Assembly (NCBI GenBank): GCA_965246995.1
Contig: OZ252008.1
Coordinates: forward strand, 3,224,001 to 3,288,000
DNA length: 64,000 bases
Reading direction: 5' to 3'
DNA from: VXRJ01 sp965246995
Lineage (GTDB): Bacteria; Acidobacteriota; Vicinamibacteria; Vicinamibacterales; UBA8438
This document shows, in pieces, positions 9,283 through 17,567 of the stretch. Under the pieces are notes generated by a model. That model made no database searches. It was given only the letters and a program-made list of their open reading frames with translations, and had not been told where the DNA came from. A program made the translations under genes and the position numbers. Numbering within the stretch: the first letter of the stretch is position 1; each line of letters begins with the position of its first letter.

Positions 9283-10629
9283 TCAGAGCGAGAGCGGCTC
9301 CACCACCTCACCGGCGTGGCCGGTGCTGTCGGCAAACTCGTCGAGCCTGACACCGACGTCGTCGAGCAGCGTCAGGTGCAGGTTTGCCAGCGGCGTGACC
9401 TCGTCGTACCTGACGTGCTGCCCGCCAGCGATCTTGGACCCGGCGCCCCGCGCCACCACGATTGGCAGGTTGCGGTGATCGTGGACGTTCGGGTTGCCGA
9501 TACCGCTGCCAAGCAGGTACGTCGTGTTGTCGAGAAGCGTCCCGTCGCCATCTTCGGTCGACTTGAGCTGATCCACCAGGTAGGCGAAGAGCGAGACATG
9601 GTACTGGTTGATCTTCGCCAGCTTCGCCAGCTTCTCCGGGTCGTCCGTGTGGTGGGACGTCGGGTGATGCGGCTCCGGCACGCCAATCTGCGGGTAGGTC
9701 CGCGTGCTCGCCTCGCGCGCCATCTGGAACGTGATGACGCGGGTCAAGTCGGCGCGCAGCGCCAGCACCTGCATGTCGAACATCAGCTTGACGTGGTCCT
9801 CCCACGCTTCCGGCACGCTGGTGGGCCGGTTCAGGTCGCTCAACGGCGATGCATCTGCCGCCTTCTCCGCCTGCTGAATACGACGCTCCACCTCGCGTAC
9901 GGTGCTGAGGTACTCGTCGACCCGATGCTTGTCGCTACCACCGAGCTGCTTCTGCAGGCTGGCCATGTCATCAAGCACCCAGTCGAGAATGCTGCGGTTC
10001 TGTCGGAGCTGCGCCTTCCGTTGCTCCGGCGTTCCACCGTCGCCGAACAGTCGCTCGAAGACGATCCGCGGATCCGCCTCGGTCGGGTTCGGCGCCGTCG
10101 GCGAGGCCCACGACAGGCTGTTCATATAGACGCAGGCGTAGCCGTTGTCGCAGTTGCCCACCTGCGCGATGAGGTCGGTCCCGATTTCGAGCGACGGCAG
10201 CGGCGTATCGCCGCCAATCCGCTTGGCCGCGATCTGATCGACAGAGGTGCTGTTGACGAAGTCGCTCCCCTCCGTCCGCTTCGGTTTCACGCAGGTAAGG
10301 AACGAGGAATTGGCCGCCGCATGGTTTCCGGTGGTGTGCGCCTCGCTGATTTCCAGGTTCGTCACTACCGAGATGTCATTGATGTGCGGCGTGAGCGGCG
10401 AGAGCGACTCCGAGAGCCCCGTCAACCGTCCCACCTCGGCCGGGGTCCAGGGCTCGGGATTCATCCCCATCGGCATGTAGACGAAACCGAGGCGCCGAGG
10501 AGCGGCAGCCGCGGTCTTCGCCATCGCCGAGGCGGCCGGGACCATCGCGTCGAGCAACGGCAGCGCCAGAGTGGCGCCAACGCCGCGCAGGAACGTCCGC
10601 CGGGGCAGCGCCATCTTCGTGATCATCAT
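9283..10629 (-). CDS. DUF1552 (HXXSHH-motif) Tat-exported protein, copy A
   Basis: The 448-residue protein starts at 10629, overlapping the stop of the DUF1592 gene by 4 bp (ATGA). A twin-arginine signal LPRRTFLRGVGATLALPLLD lies at residues 8-27, so it is exported folded and probably binds a cofactor or metal. The family signature HPTSHH is intact (within GVPEPHHPTSHHTDDP). The C-terminal part has DNTTYLLGSGIGNPNVHDH, which recalls arylsulfatase-like DUF1501 proteins. Biochemical function is not established. Tight coupling with the cytochrome-like DUF1592 protein suggests a two-part exported oxidoreductase. Confidence 0.93.
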   Translation of the reverse strand: MMITKMALPRRTFLRGVGATLALPLLDAMVPAASAMAKTAAAAPRRLGFVYMPMGMNPEPWTPAEVGRLTGLSESLSPLTPHINDISVVTNLEISEAHTTGNHAAANSSFLTCVKPKRTEGSDFVNSTSVDQIAAKRIGGDTPLPSLEIGTDLIAQVGNCDNGYACVYMNSLSWASPTAPNPTEADPRIVFERLFGDGGTPEQRKAQLRQNRSILDWVLDDMASLQKQLGGSDKHRVDEYLSTVREVERRIQQAEKAADASPLSDLNRPTSVPEAWEDHVKLMFDMQVLALRADLTRVITFQMAREASTRTYPQIGVPEPHHPTSHHTDDPEKLAKLAKINQYHVSLFAYLVDQLKSTEDGDGTLLDNTTYLLGSGIGNPNVHDHRNLPIVVARGAGSKIAGGQHVRYDEVTPLANLHLTLLDDVGVRLDEFADSTGHAGEVVEPLSL

Positions 10630-13034
10630 GACTGGGCTCTCCTCATCTGGAACGGCGTACTGTCAACAATAGCAAGAATCAGGGACGAGAGGCGATAGCC
10701 GTCCGCCTCCGCCGACCGGACAATCACCCGGATGGCGGGCGCGTCGGCCGGGTCGATGCCGCGGCCGAGCGCGTAAGTCAGCAGCTTCTCCACCGCAACG
10801 CCGGCGAAGACGTCGGGACGTTCGAGCAGCGAGGCCCGCAGGCCGGCGACACCGTCGAAGTCCTCGCCGCCCGGCAGGCTGCCGGACGCATCGATCGCGA
10901 CGCCTCCTTCGGCATCGCGCCACCGGCCGATCGCATCGAAGTTCTCCATCGACAACCCGGCCGGGTCCATGATGCGGTGGCAGACGGCGCACTGCGGGTT
11001 CTGCCGATGCTGCTCCATCCGCTCGCGCATCGAGACGATGCGGGTGTTCGACCGGGTCTCGTCGAGCGGCGGAACGTTAGGTGGCGGCGGCGGCGGCGGT
11101 GTCCCGAGCAACGTCTCGAGGATCCACTTGCCGCGAAGCACCGGCGACGTGCGCGTGGCGTAGGAGGTGACCGTCAGCACGCTGCCGTGCCCCAGCAGCC
11201 CGGCGCGCGGATTCCCTTCCGGCAGGTCGATCCGGCGGAAGTGGTCGCCATAGATGCCGGAGAAGCCGTAGTGCCGCGCCACCCGCTCGTTGACGAACGT
11301 GTAGTCGGCGGTCAGCAGGTCGACGACGCTCCGATCCTCTTCGAGGATGCTCTGGAACAGCAGCTCCGTCTCGCGACGGAAGCCCTGCCGCAGGTTGTCG
11401 TCAAAGTCGGGGAAGAGACGCGCATCGGGGCGGACGGCGTCCAGGTTCCGGAGATGCAGCCACTGTCCGGCGAAGTTCGTGGTGAGCATCTCGGCGCGCG
11501 GGTCGGCCAGCATCCGGCGCACCTGCGCATGGAGGGTCTCGCGATCGCTCAGCCCTCCCGCCTCCGCCGCGGAGAGGAGCTCCTCGTCGGGAATGCTGCT
11601 CCAGAGGAAGAACGACAGCCGCGACGCCAGCTCGACGTCACTGATGGGGTACGGATTCCCCGGGGCAACTCCGTCCCCGTCACGCTCGATCCGGAAGAGG
11701 AACTCCGGACTCGCCAGCAATGCGCGGAGCGCCGTCTCGACCCCCATCTCGAAGCCGCCCAACGCGTGACCCTGCTGGTAGAAGGAAACGAGTTGATCAA
11801 GGTCGTCCACCGTCACCGGGCGCCGGTAGGCGCGGCGGGCGAGGGTAGCGATGATCGACGTGGCGCACTCCTCCGCCGCAGCGGCGTCCGCGGCTTCCGG
11901 GCGGCACGAGAAGATCCGCTCGCGGCTCGGTGTCTCGCCGACGCCGGTCGGATCGAACGGCCCTACGATCGAGAGCGACCGAACAGCCGGCTGCTGCCGC
12001 GGATGCCGGTCCATATTGAACGCAGCGTCGTACGGCTGGCGGGTCGTCTCCATCAGCGCCGAGTTCTTCCTGATAAACGTCGCACCCACTTGGTGCGGTC
12101 CCGCCGTAACCGGCGCGCGCACATTCAGATGGTTGTCGATGCCGACGTCGGCGTAGTACGCCGCGTTCCCCTGCATCACCATGTTCTCGCTCGGGTGCAT
12201 CGTGAAGAGATCGAGCCGGACGCCATCCAGCGTGATCTCGATATCGTGCGGTTCGGTCAGACCCTCGACGTTCTCGTTCCGGTTCCGCTGCAGACGAACC
12301 TGAATCTCGTACTCGCCATTTGCGGGAAAGGTGTGGCCGACAATCGTGCCGCCGCGCGTCCCGAACGGAAGACCGTCAACGTGCCGCTCCTGCGTCCGGT
12401 CGGGCGGGACGACTACCACGCGGCTGCCGGGCGCCGGCAAGCGGCTCCCCACCGCCAGCTCGCTCACCTTCTGCGAAGCGGCGAGATAGCGTTCCATCAG
12501 CGTCGGCGACAACCCGCCAGCGTTCACGTTGTCGAACCCGAACGTCACGTCGTCACGCGGCAGAAGCGCGGTGATGTCGACGTCGAGATCGATCAGGTCG
12601 CGAATGGCGTTCTGGTACTCGGTCCGGCTGAGCCGGCGGAACGTGGGGGTGCGTCCGGGATCGGGCGACGCGGCGGCCGCCTGATCCAGCGCGGTCTCGA
12701 GGTAGCCGATCAGGCCAGCGTAAGCAGCCGCATCAGGCCGCGGGCGCGGCTGCGGCGGCATCGCGCCGGCGCGCAGCCTGCGGAGCACCGCCTCCCAGAG
12801 CGCAGGATCCGTCTGGGGATGCGTGACATCCACCCCTTCGAGTGACAGATTGCCGGTCTCGAGCCGGTCGTTGTGGCACGTAACGCAGTAGCGGTCGAGG
12901 AGGGCGCGCTGCGCGGCCGCTTCCTCGGCGGAAGCGACCGCTTCCTGGGCGAAAGCGGTACCGGTTGCAATGGTGCCGAGGAGAACGAGCGCGAGCCCTG
13001 TCGCCCAGCACGCTGGCCGAGGCCGTCTGATCAT
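10626..13034 (-). CDS. DUF1592-family exported di-haem cytochrome-like protein, copy A
   Basis: The start at ATG 13034 follows AGGGACGAG and gives an 802-residue protein with a signal peptide (1-29). Domain order is: N-terminal haem c motif CVTCH (50-54); DUF1587 (RRLSRTEYQNAIRDLIDLDV); a carbohydrate-binding-like insert (about 215-300, HTFPANGEYEIQVRL); DUF1595; DUF1592 (ASRLSFFLWSSIPDEELL); DUF1588 (LLTVTSYATRTSPVLRGKWI) with a second haem motif CAVCH at 682-686; then DUF1585. This is the planctomycete/acidobacterial PSCyt-type architecture. It may pass electrons from the DUF1552 partner. Substrate unknown. Confidence 0.93.
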   Translation of the reverse strand: MIRRPRPACWATGLALVLLGTIATGTAFAQEAVASAEEAAAQRALLDRYCVTCHNDRLETGNLSLEGVDVTHPQTDPALWEAVLRRLRAGAMPPQPRPRPDAAAYAGLIGYLETALDQAAAASPDPGRTPTFRRLSRTEYQNAIRDLIDLDVDITALLPRDDVTFGFDNVNAGGLSPTLMERYLAASQKVSELAVGSRLPAPGSRVVVVPPDRTQERHVDGLPFGTRGGTIVGHTFPANGEYEIQVRLQRNRNENVEGLTEPHDIEITLDGVRLDLFTMHPSENMVMQGNAAYYADVGIDNHLNVRAPVTAGPHQVGATFIRKNSALMETTRQPYDAAFNMDRHPRQQPAVRSLSIVGPFDPTGVGETPSRERIFSCRPEAADAAAAEECATSIIATLARRAYRRPVTVDDLDQLVSFYQQGHALGGFEMGVETALRALLASPEFLFRIERDGDGVAPGNPYPISDVELASRLSFFLWSSIPDEELLSAAEAGGLSDRETLHAQVRRMLADPRAEMLTTNFAGQWLHLRNLDAVRPDARLFPDFDDNLRQGFRRETELLFQSILEEDRSVVDLLTADYTFVNERVARHYGFSGIYGDHFRRIDLPEGNPRAGLLGHGSVLTVTSYATRTSPVLRGKWILETLLGTPPPPPPPNVPPLDETRSNTRIVSMRERMEQHRQNPQCAVCHRIMDPAGLSMENFDAIGRWRDAEGGVAIDASGSLPGGEDFDGVAGLRASLLERPDVFAGVAVEKLLTYALGRGIDPADAPAIRVIVRSAEADGYRLSSLILAIVDSTPFQMRRAQS

Positions 13035-13131
13035 GTTCTCGTCCCTGGGGCTGAACCCCGGAATCCGCCCGATCCGCGTCGGCACATTCTACACCCGCCG
13101 TTACCCGTCCGCAACGCCCTGTGCTACGGTA

Positions 13132-15219
13132 GTGACGCTATCGGTTGGGTTCCCGAAGTTGCACCTGACAGGTCTGCGCCTTACCCAGTTCGCTCTGTTG
13201 ATAGCGGTCGTCGCCGGGCTCGCAGGTCCGGGGGCTGGCGGCGCCTCCGCCCAGGCGCCCCGATCCGCTGACGCCGAGACCGAACCCCACGCCGCGGCAC
13301 CGCTGCTCGACCGCTACTGCGCGCGTTGCCATGGCCCTCAGACCCAGACGGCGGGGCTGAATCTGACCGCACTCGCCAGTCAGCGGCCGCTGGTCCGGAA
13401 CCGCGAGACCTGGACACGCGTCATCGACGCCCTGGAGGTGGGCAAGATGCCGCCCGCCACCGCGCCGCAGCCGACGGACGCCGACCTCCAGGCGCTGACC
13501 GGGCTGCTGACCGACGCGATCGACAACTTCGATTACTCGACCGTGGACAACCCGGGCTTCGAGCCACTACGCCGGCTCACGCACCGGGAACTCGATTTGA
13601 CGCTGCGCGATCTGCTGGGCGCCACGTTCTCGGTCACCGAGCGCTTCCCGGCAGAACTGACCGGCGCCAGTGGCTTCGACAACTCGGCCAACACACTCTT
13701 CCTCGAGTCGACGCTGATGGAGCGGTACATCGCGGCGGCCGAACGTGTCATCGAGCTGATGCTGCCGGACGTGCCGAGGACCGACGCCGAGCGGCGCGCG
13801 CACGAACTCATCTTCGTTGCCGAGCCGGGCGACGGCGCGAGCGACGAAGCCGCCGCCGAACAGGTGCTGCGCCGCTTCCTCGAGCGCGCCTGGCGGCGTT
13901 CCCCTACCGAGAAGGACGTACAGCAGGCGCTGGAGCAGTACCGTGAGGCACGGCGGTCGGAGCGGGGATTCAAGCCATCGGTAAAGGTCGCAATGCAGGC
14001 GGCGCTCATCTCGCCCAATTTCCTGTTCCGGATCGAAACGCCTGCGCCGGACCGCGCAACCGCCGACGCGGCCCGGCCATACCGGATCAGTGACTGGGAT
14101 CTCGCCTCGCGCCTCTCCTATTTCCTCTGGTCATCCATGCCGGATGACGAGTTGCTGGACCTCGCCCGGCGCGGCGCGTTGCGCGATCCGGACATCCTCT
14201 CCGCGCAGGTGGACCGGATGCTGGCCGACCCGCGCGCCGACACCCTCGGCACCAGCTTCGCCGCCCAGTGGCTCGGCTTCCAGCAGGTTGGCACGCGGAT
14301 CTGGCTCGACCCAATCGACAACCCCTGGTGCACCGACACGCTGATGACGGCGATGCGCGACGAGTCGTCGATGTTCTTCCTGTCGCTCATCCGCGACAAC
14401 CGGCCGATCCGGACCCTGATCGAGGCCGACTACACCTTCGTCAACCGGGAACTGGCCACCACGCTCTACGGTATGGAGGGAATCGTCGGCGACGAGATGC
14501 GGCGCGTCCCCGTGACCGATCCGAACCGCGGCGGCATTCTGGGCCATGGCAGCATCCTGGCTCTCACCTCGAACTACAAGGACACCAGCCCGGTGAAGCG
14601 AGGCCACTACGTGCTGGACGTCCTGCTCGGGACGCCGCCCCCTCCCCCGCCTCCCGGGGCCGGCGTGCTGTCGGAAGAGGTAGCCGACCTGCGCAAGCTC
14701 AGCTTCCGCGAGAAACTCGAGATGCACTCGAGCAACGAGACCTGCCGGGCCTGCCACAGCCGGATCGACCCGATCGGGTTCAGTCTGGAGACGTTCGATT
14801 ATTTCGGGCGCCAGCGCGAGGCGTACCACTTCCGGGAGCGGGTGGAGACCGAGGAAGAGGCGGACGAGATCCGCGTCGTCGAGGACACGAACGTCTTCCA
14901 GGAACGGCGCTACTACAAGAACACCTATACGCCGATCAATACCGCCGGCTCATTGCCCGACGGCCCGTCGTTCGTCGGCCCCGTCGGTCTGAAGCGCGCC
15001 CTGCTCGCCGAGCGCCACGACGACCTGGTGCGGCAAACGTCGTCGAAGATGCTCGCCTACGCCCTCGGCCGACAACTCGAGTACTACGACGAGCCTGCCG
15101 TCCGGAAGATCATCGGGGCGCTCGAAGCGGACGACTACCGCTTCCAGACCCTGATCCACGCGATCGTCACGAGCTACCCCTTCCAGTACAAGCGTCAGCC
15201 GGCAGCGCCATCCAATTGA
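13132..15219 (+). CDS. DUF1592-family exported di-haem cytochrome-like protein, copy B
   Basis: Start is uncertain: GTG 13132 and TTG 13159 both give the signal LTQFALLIAVVAGLAGPGAG; neither has a good ribosome site. Using 13132 the protein has 695 residues. Haem motifs are CARCH (63-67) and CRACH (538-542). The order DUF1587, DUF1595, DUF1592 (ASRLSYFLWSSMPDDELL), DUF1588 (LALTSNYKDTSPVKRGHYVL) and DUF1585 matches copy A. It lacks the carbohydrate-binding-like insert and instead has a charged insertion after the second haem (VETEEEADEIRVVEDTNVFQ). It is divergent from copy A across about 100 bp. Confidence 0.9.
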   Translation: MTLSVGFPKLHLTGLRLTQFALLIAVVAGLAGPGAGGASAQAPRSADAETEPHAAAPLLDRYCARCHGPQTQTAGLNLTALASQRPLVRNRETWTRVIDALEVGKMPPATAPQPTDADLQALTGLLTDAIDNFDYSTVDNPGFEPLRRLTHRELDLTLRDLLGATFSVTERFPAELTGASGFDNSANTLFLESTLMERYIAAAERVIELMLPDVPRTDAERRAHELIFVAEPGDGASDEAAAEQVLRRFLERAWRRSPTEKDVQQALEQYREARRSERGFKPSVKVAMQAALISPNFLFRIETPAPDRATADAARPYRISDWDLASRLSYFLWSSMPDDELLDLARRGALRDPDILSAQVDRMLADPRADTLGTSFAAQWLGFQQVGTRIWLDPIDNPWCTDTLMTAMRDESSMFFLSLIRDNRPIRTLIEADYTFVNRELATTLYGMEGIVGDEMRRVPVTDPNRGGILGHGSILALTSNYKDTSPVKRGHYVLDVLLGTPPPPPPPGAGVLSEEVADLRKLSFREKLEMHSSNETCRACHSRIDPIGFSLETFDYFGRQREAYHFRERVETEEEADEIRVVEDTNVFQERRYYKNTYTPINTAGSLPDGPSFVGPVGLKRALLAERHDDLVRQTSSKMLAYALGRQLEYYDEPAVRKIIGALEADDYRFQTLIHAIVTSYPFQYKRQPAAPSN

Positions 15220-15252
15220 CATCGCGGATACGATCTGGGACACAGGGACTAG

Positions 15253-15428
15253 GAGCCCGTGGTGAAATCCCGCGTAGCACCGAGAGCGGTGAGGCGCCCG
15301 GCTGACAAGGCGCGACGAGGGAGTATATTGGCCATATCGCGACCGCGGACTGACGCAGTCCGCGGAGCAACGCCGGCCAGGCGGGATGCATCGCCGCTCG
15401 AATGTAGCGAGGGTTTCACCACGGGCTC
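15253..15428. mobile_element. MITE, 176 bp, CTAG-flanked
   Basis: The element has perfect 15-bp inverted repeats, GAGCCCGTGGTGAAA at 15253-15267 and its complement at 15414-15428, with CTAG directly outside each end (15249-15252, 15429-15432). No coding frame is present. Inside is a strong hairpin, CCGCGGACTG at 15343-15352 with its exact complement at 15356-15365, and the short palindromic stretch ATATTGGCCATAT near 15325. The size, ends and target copy fit a non-autonomous transposable element. It separates the DUF1592 B and DUF1552 B genes and could alter their shared transcript. The parent transposase is not in the window. Confidence 0.8.
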
Positions 15429-15438
15429 CTAGAGACGG

Positions 15439-16788
15439 ATGACCGCACGCCGCATTTCCCGACGGACGTTGCTGCGCGGCCTGGGCGCAACAATCGCGCT
15501 GCCACTGCTTGACGTCATGCGCCCGGCGGTGGCCGGAGCGGCCGCCGCGGCGAGCGCGAGGCGACTCGCGTATCTCTATTTCCCGAACGGCATCCCGCGC
15601 GGCTCGTGGCACCCCGCCAAGACCGGCGCCGACGGGCGGCTGCTGAAGCTGAACGAGTGGATGAGCCCGCTCGAGGCATTCAAGGACGCGCTGACCATCC
15701 CGAAGAACGTCTGGACGCCGCTCGGCAACGGCCATGTCGGGGGCACCCCCACGTGGCTGACCGGATTCGATTACGACGGTCAAGCGGTGAGCGCGGGGGG
15801 AATGTCGATCGATCAGATCGTGGCGCGGCACACCGGACCGGAGACACTGCTCCCGTCGCTCGAACTGTCCACCCGGGGAGAGGGCTTCTTCTCGAATTCG
15901 CTGCCGCGCAACAGCATCTCCTGGTCGGCTCCCGACCGGCCGCTGCCGCGCGAGGTGGAGCCACGCGCCGTCTTCGACCGGATGTTCCGGCCGCCGTCCG
16001 GGGGCGCCACCAACCGCTCCGTCATGGACGCCGTGCTCGAGGACGCCAAGGCGCTGCGCCGGACGGCGAGCGCGACCGATCAGGTCCGGCTCGACGAGTA
16101 CTTCGAATCGATCCGCGCGCTCGAACGCCGCATCGAGTTCTCTGAGCAGCGCTCGCAGGCGATGAAGAACGATGGCGCCCTGGCCGACACGCTGGCGCCG
16201 CCCGAGCCGGGCATTCCCGCCGATCACCAGGAGTACGTCCGGCTGATGTTCGACCTGCTGGTCGCGGCGTTTCAGTCCGACGCGACACGCGTCGTGACCT
16301 TCATGCTCGACCATGGCCAGTCGAACCGCTACTTCAACTTCATTCCTGGCGTGAAGGGCACCTGGCACGCGCTTTCGCACTACAAGAACGCGTCTGGCAA
16401 GACGGAGGACGACGACGGCGTCACCAGTTGGAGCTCGCCGGAAGAGAAGCAGCGGATGTACTCGGAGGTGATCCGCTGGCACCACCGGCAGGTCGCCTAT
16501 CTGCTGGGCCGCCTGCGGTCGATCGAGGAACCCGATGGCCGCACGCTGCTCGACAACAGCATGGTCGTCTACGGCGCCACCCTGGGTGACGGCAACGAGC
16601 ACGACCCCGAGGATCTCCCGACACTGCTGGCCGGCGGCGGCGGCGGCACAATCGCCTCCGGGCGCGCCATCGAGTTCGCCGAGCAGACCGATCTCGCCAA
16701 CCTGCACCTCTCGCTCCTCCACCGCATGGGCATCGACACCGCGCGCTTCGGCAACAGCACCACGCCGATGCACGAGATCGACGCCTGA
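15439..16788 (+). CDS. DUF1552 Tat-exported protein, copy B
   Basis: The 449-residue protein has a Tat signal ISRRTLLRGLGATIALPLLD (residues 6-25) and aligns along its length with copy A. The family motif is changed: copy A has HPTSHH, this copy has HALSHY (within GTWHALSHYKNASG), so the last His is Tyr. The C-terminal block DNSMVVYGATLGDGNEHDPE corresponds to the copy A block before NPNVHDH. The gene follows DUF1592 copy B but is separated from it by a 176-bp MITE, unlike the 4-bp overlap in copy A, so the original spacing was probably short. Function unknown. Confidence 0.92.
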   Translation: MTARRISRRTLLRGLGATIALPLLDVMRPAVAGAAAAASARRLAYLYFPNGIPRGSWHPAKTGADGRLLKLNEWMSPLEAFKDALTIPKNVWTPLGNGHVGGTPTWLTGFDYDGQAVSAGGMSIDQIVARHTGPETLLPSLELSTRGEGFFSNSLPRNSISWSAPDRPLPREVEPRAVFDRMFRPPSGGATNRSVMDAVLEDAKALRRTASATDQVRLDEYFESIRALERRIEFSEQRSQAMKNDGALADTLAPPEPGIPADHQEYVRLMFDLLVAAFQSDATRVVTFMLDHGQSNRYFNFIPGVKGTWHALSHYKNASGKTEDDDGVTSWSSPEEKQRMYSEVIRWHHRQVAYLLGRLRSIEEPDGRTLLDNSMVVYGATLGDGNEHDPEDLPTLLAGGGGGTIASGRAIEFAEQTDLANLHLSLLHRMGIDTARFGNSTTPMHEIDA

Positions 16789-16825
16789 CGCCCTGCCGCG
16801 GCGGTCCGGCTGCAAGAGCGGACCC

Positions 16826-17209
16826 TCACCGCAAGACCGATCGCAGCAGTTCAAAGTCGGCGTCCGCGGACTCAAGACGAGCGCCGTGCCGCCCAGCACA
16901 AGCGGCGATTACGATATCCGTGGCGGGAACCGTGACGCCGCTCTGGAGCGCACGACGGGCGATCTCGTACGCGTCACGCCACACGCGATCATCAATCGGC
17001 AAGGTGGGCAGTGTACGTCCGAAGTCTTCAAGCACCCGCTTCTCCCGGGGGCCACGCGCACCGTTCCACAACTCCAGTTGAATGATCGAGCACCAACATG
17101 CTTCGCCCGCACGCAGCGCTGCTTCAACTCGACCGCGAACGACCTGATCACCGTCGTCGCGGAGCAGGTGGATCCACGACGACGTGTCAACGAGGACCAA
17201 AGGCGTCAT
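16826..17209 (-). CDS. vapC: PIN-domain ribonuclease toxin (VapC family)
   Basis: The start at ATG 17209 overlaps the antitoxin stop by 4 bp (ATGA). The 127-residue protein is a standard-length VapC. The acidic metal-binding residues are visible: the N-terminal Asp in LVLVDTSSWI, Glu in QLELWNG, Asp in VPATDIVIAA and the C-terminal Asp cluster in SADADFELL. These toxins cleave specific RNAs and are neutralised by the upstream partner. Expression is coupled to the antitoxin and probably autoregulated through repeats ahead of it. Confidence 0.93.
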   Translation of the reverse strand: MTPLVLVDTSSWIHLLRDDGDQVVRGRVEAALRAGEACWCSIIQLELWNGARGPREKRVLEDFGRTLPTLPIDDRVWRDAYEIARRALQSGVTVPATDIVIAACAGRHGARLESADADFELLRSVLR

Positions 17210-17409
17210 CCGCGGCGACGCTGCTCCTGCAGTTCGTCCGCCGTAAAGAGGTCCGTGCACGTGCCCGCGTGCTTCAATAACTCCGCCATCCGGCGCCGCT
17301 GGTTGAAGTCCACGATGGCCGTCACGACGGCTTCCCGCTTGGTCCGGGCCTGCGTAAACCGCATGGCATCTTCCAGTTCGTCCTGCGGAATATCAATGGT
17401 CGTCTTCAT
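17206..17409 (-). CDS. vapB: Ribbon-helix-helix antitoxin (VapB-like)
   Basis: The ATG at 17409 begins MKTTIDIPQDELEDAMRFTQ, the short beta strand and helix typical of VapB/DUF2191 antitoxins that start by binding DNA as a dimer. The C-terminal part LLKHAGTCTDLFTADELQEQ would wrap the toxin. The product is 67 residues. It is first gene of the operon, with the toxin ATG overlapping its stop. Repeats of GATTCCAC directly upstream are likely binding sites for the complex. Confidence 0.9.
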   Translation of the reverse strand: MKTTIDIPQDELEDAMRFTQARTKREAVVTAIVDFNQRRRMAELLKHAGTCTDLFTADELQEQRRRG

Positions 17410-17457
17410 GATTCCACAATAGTTAGAACTGGATTCCACTTCAAGTTCCATCTGGAA
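17410..17457 (-). promoter_or_regulatory. Probable autoregulatory operator of vapBC
   Basis: Directly upstream of the antitoxin ATG, GATTCCAC occurs twice on the plus strand at 17410-17417 and 17432-17439, a 22-bp spacing close to two helical turns. A short palindrome TTCCATCTGGAA follows at 17446-17457 and repeats the TTCCA half-site. Ribbon-helix-helix antitoxins bind such arrays to repress their own operon. No footprint data exist, and promoter boxes are not evident in this GC-rich sequence. Confidence 0.5.
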
Positions 17458-17465
17458 TACTACGC

Positions 17466-17567
17466 GTGAAGATCAGGAGTTCGTGTTCGAAGCCGGCGGC
17501 GCACCGGCCGCTCTCGACTGGCTCCGCACCCTGTTTCCGCCGTTCTCAGAGCCGAGTCAGGCGTGAG
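17466..17567 (+). pseudogene. Possible 3' remnant of an unidentified gene
   Basis: In the gap between the two toxin operons one plus-strand frame reads EDQEFVFEAGGAPAALDWLR then TLFPPFSEPSQA and a stop at about 17565-17567. Residue composition looks like real coding sequence, but no start codon or upstream portion is present. It may be the tail of a gene lost when the toxin operons arrived. I cannot name the family, and it may be chance. Confidence 0.25.

Noticed and set aside
8578..10698. 706-codon plus-strand frame covering the ankyrin and DUF1552 genes
   Set aside because: It is the complement of two well-supported minus-strand genes; its product is Arg/His-rich with no domain, as expected for a shadow frame in GC-rich DNA.
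14950..16899. 649-codon minus-strand frame over DUF1552 copy B
   Set aside because: It covers the complement of a clear Tat-exported gene and the MITE, and has no domain or ribosome site.
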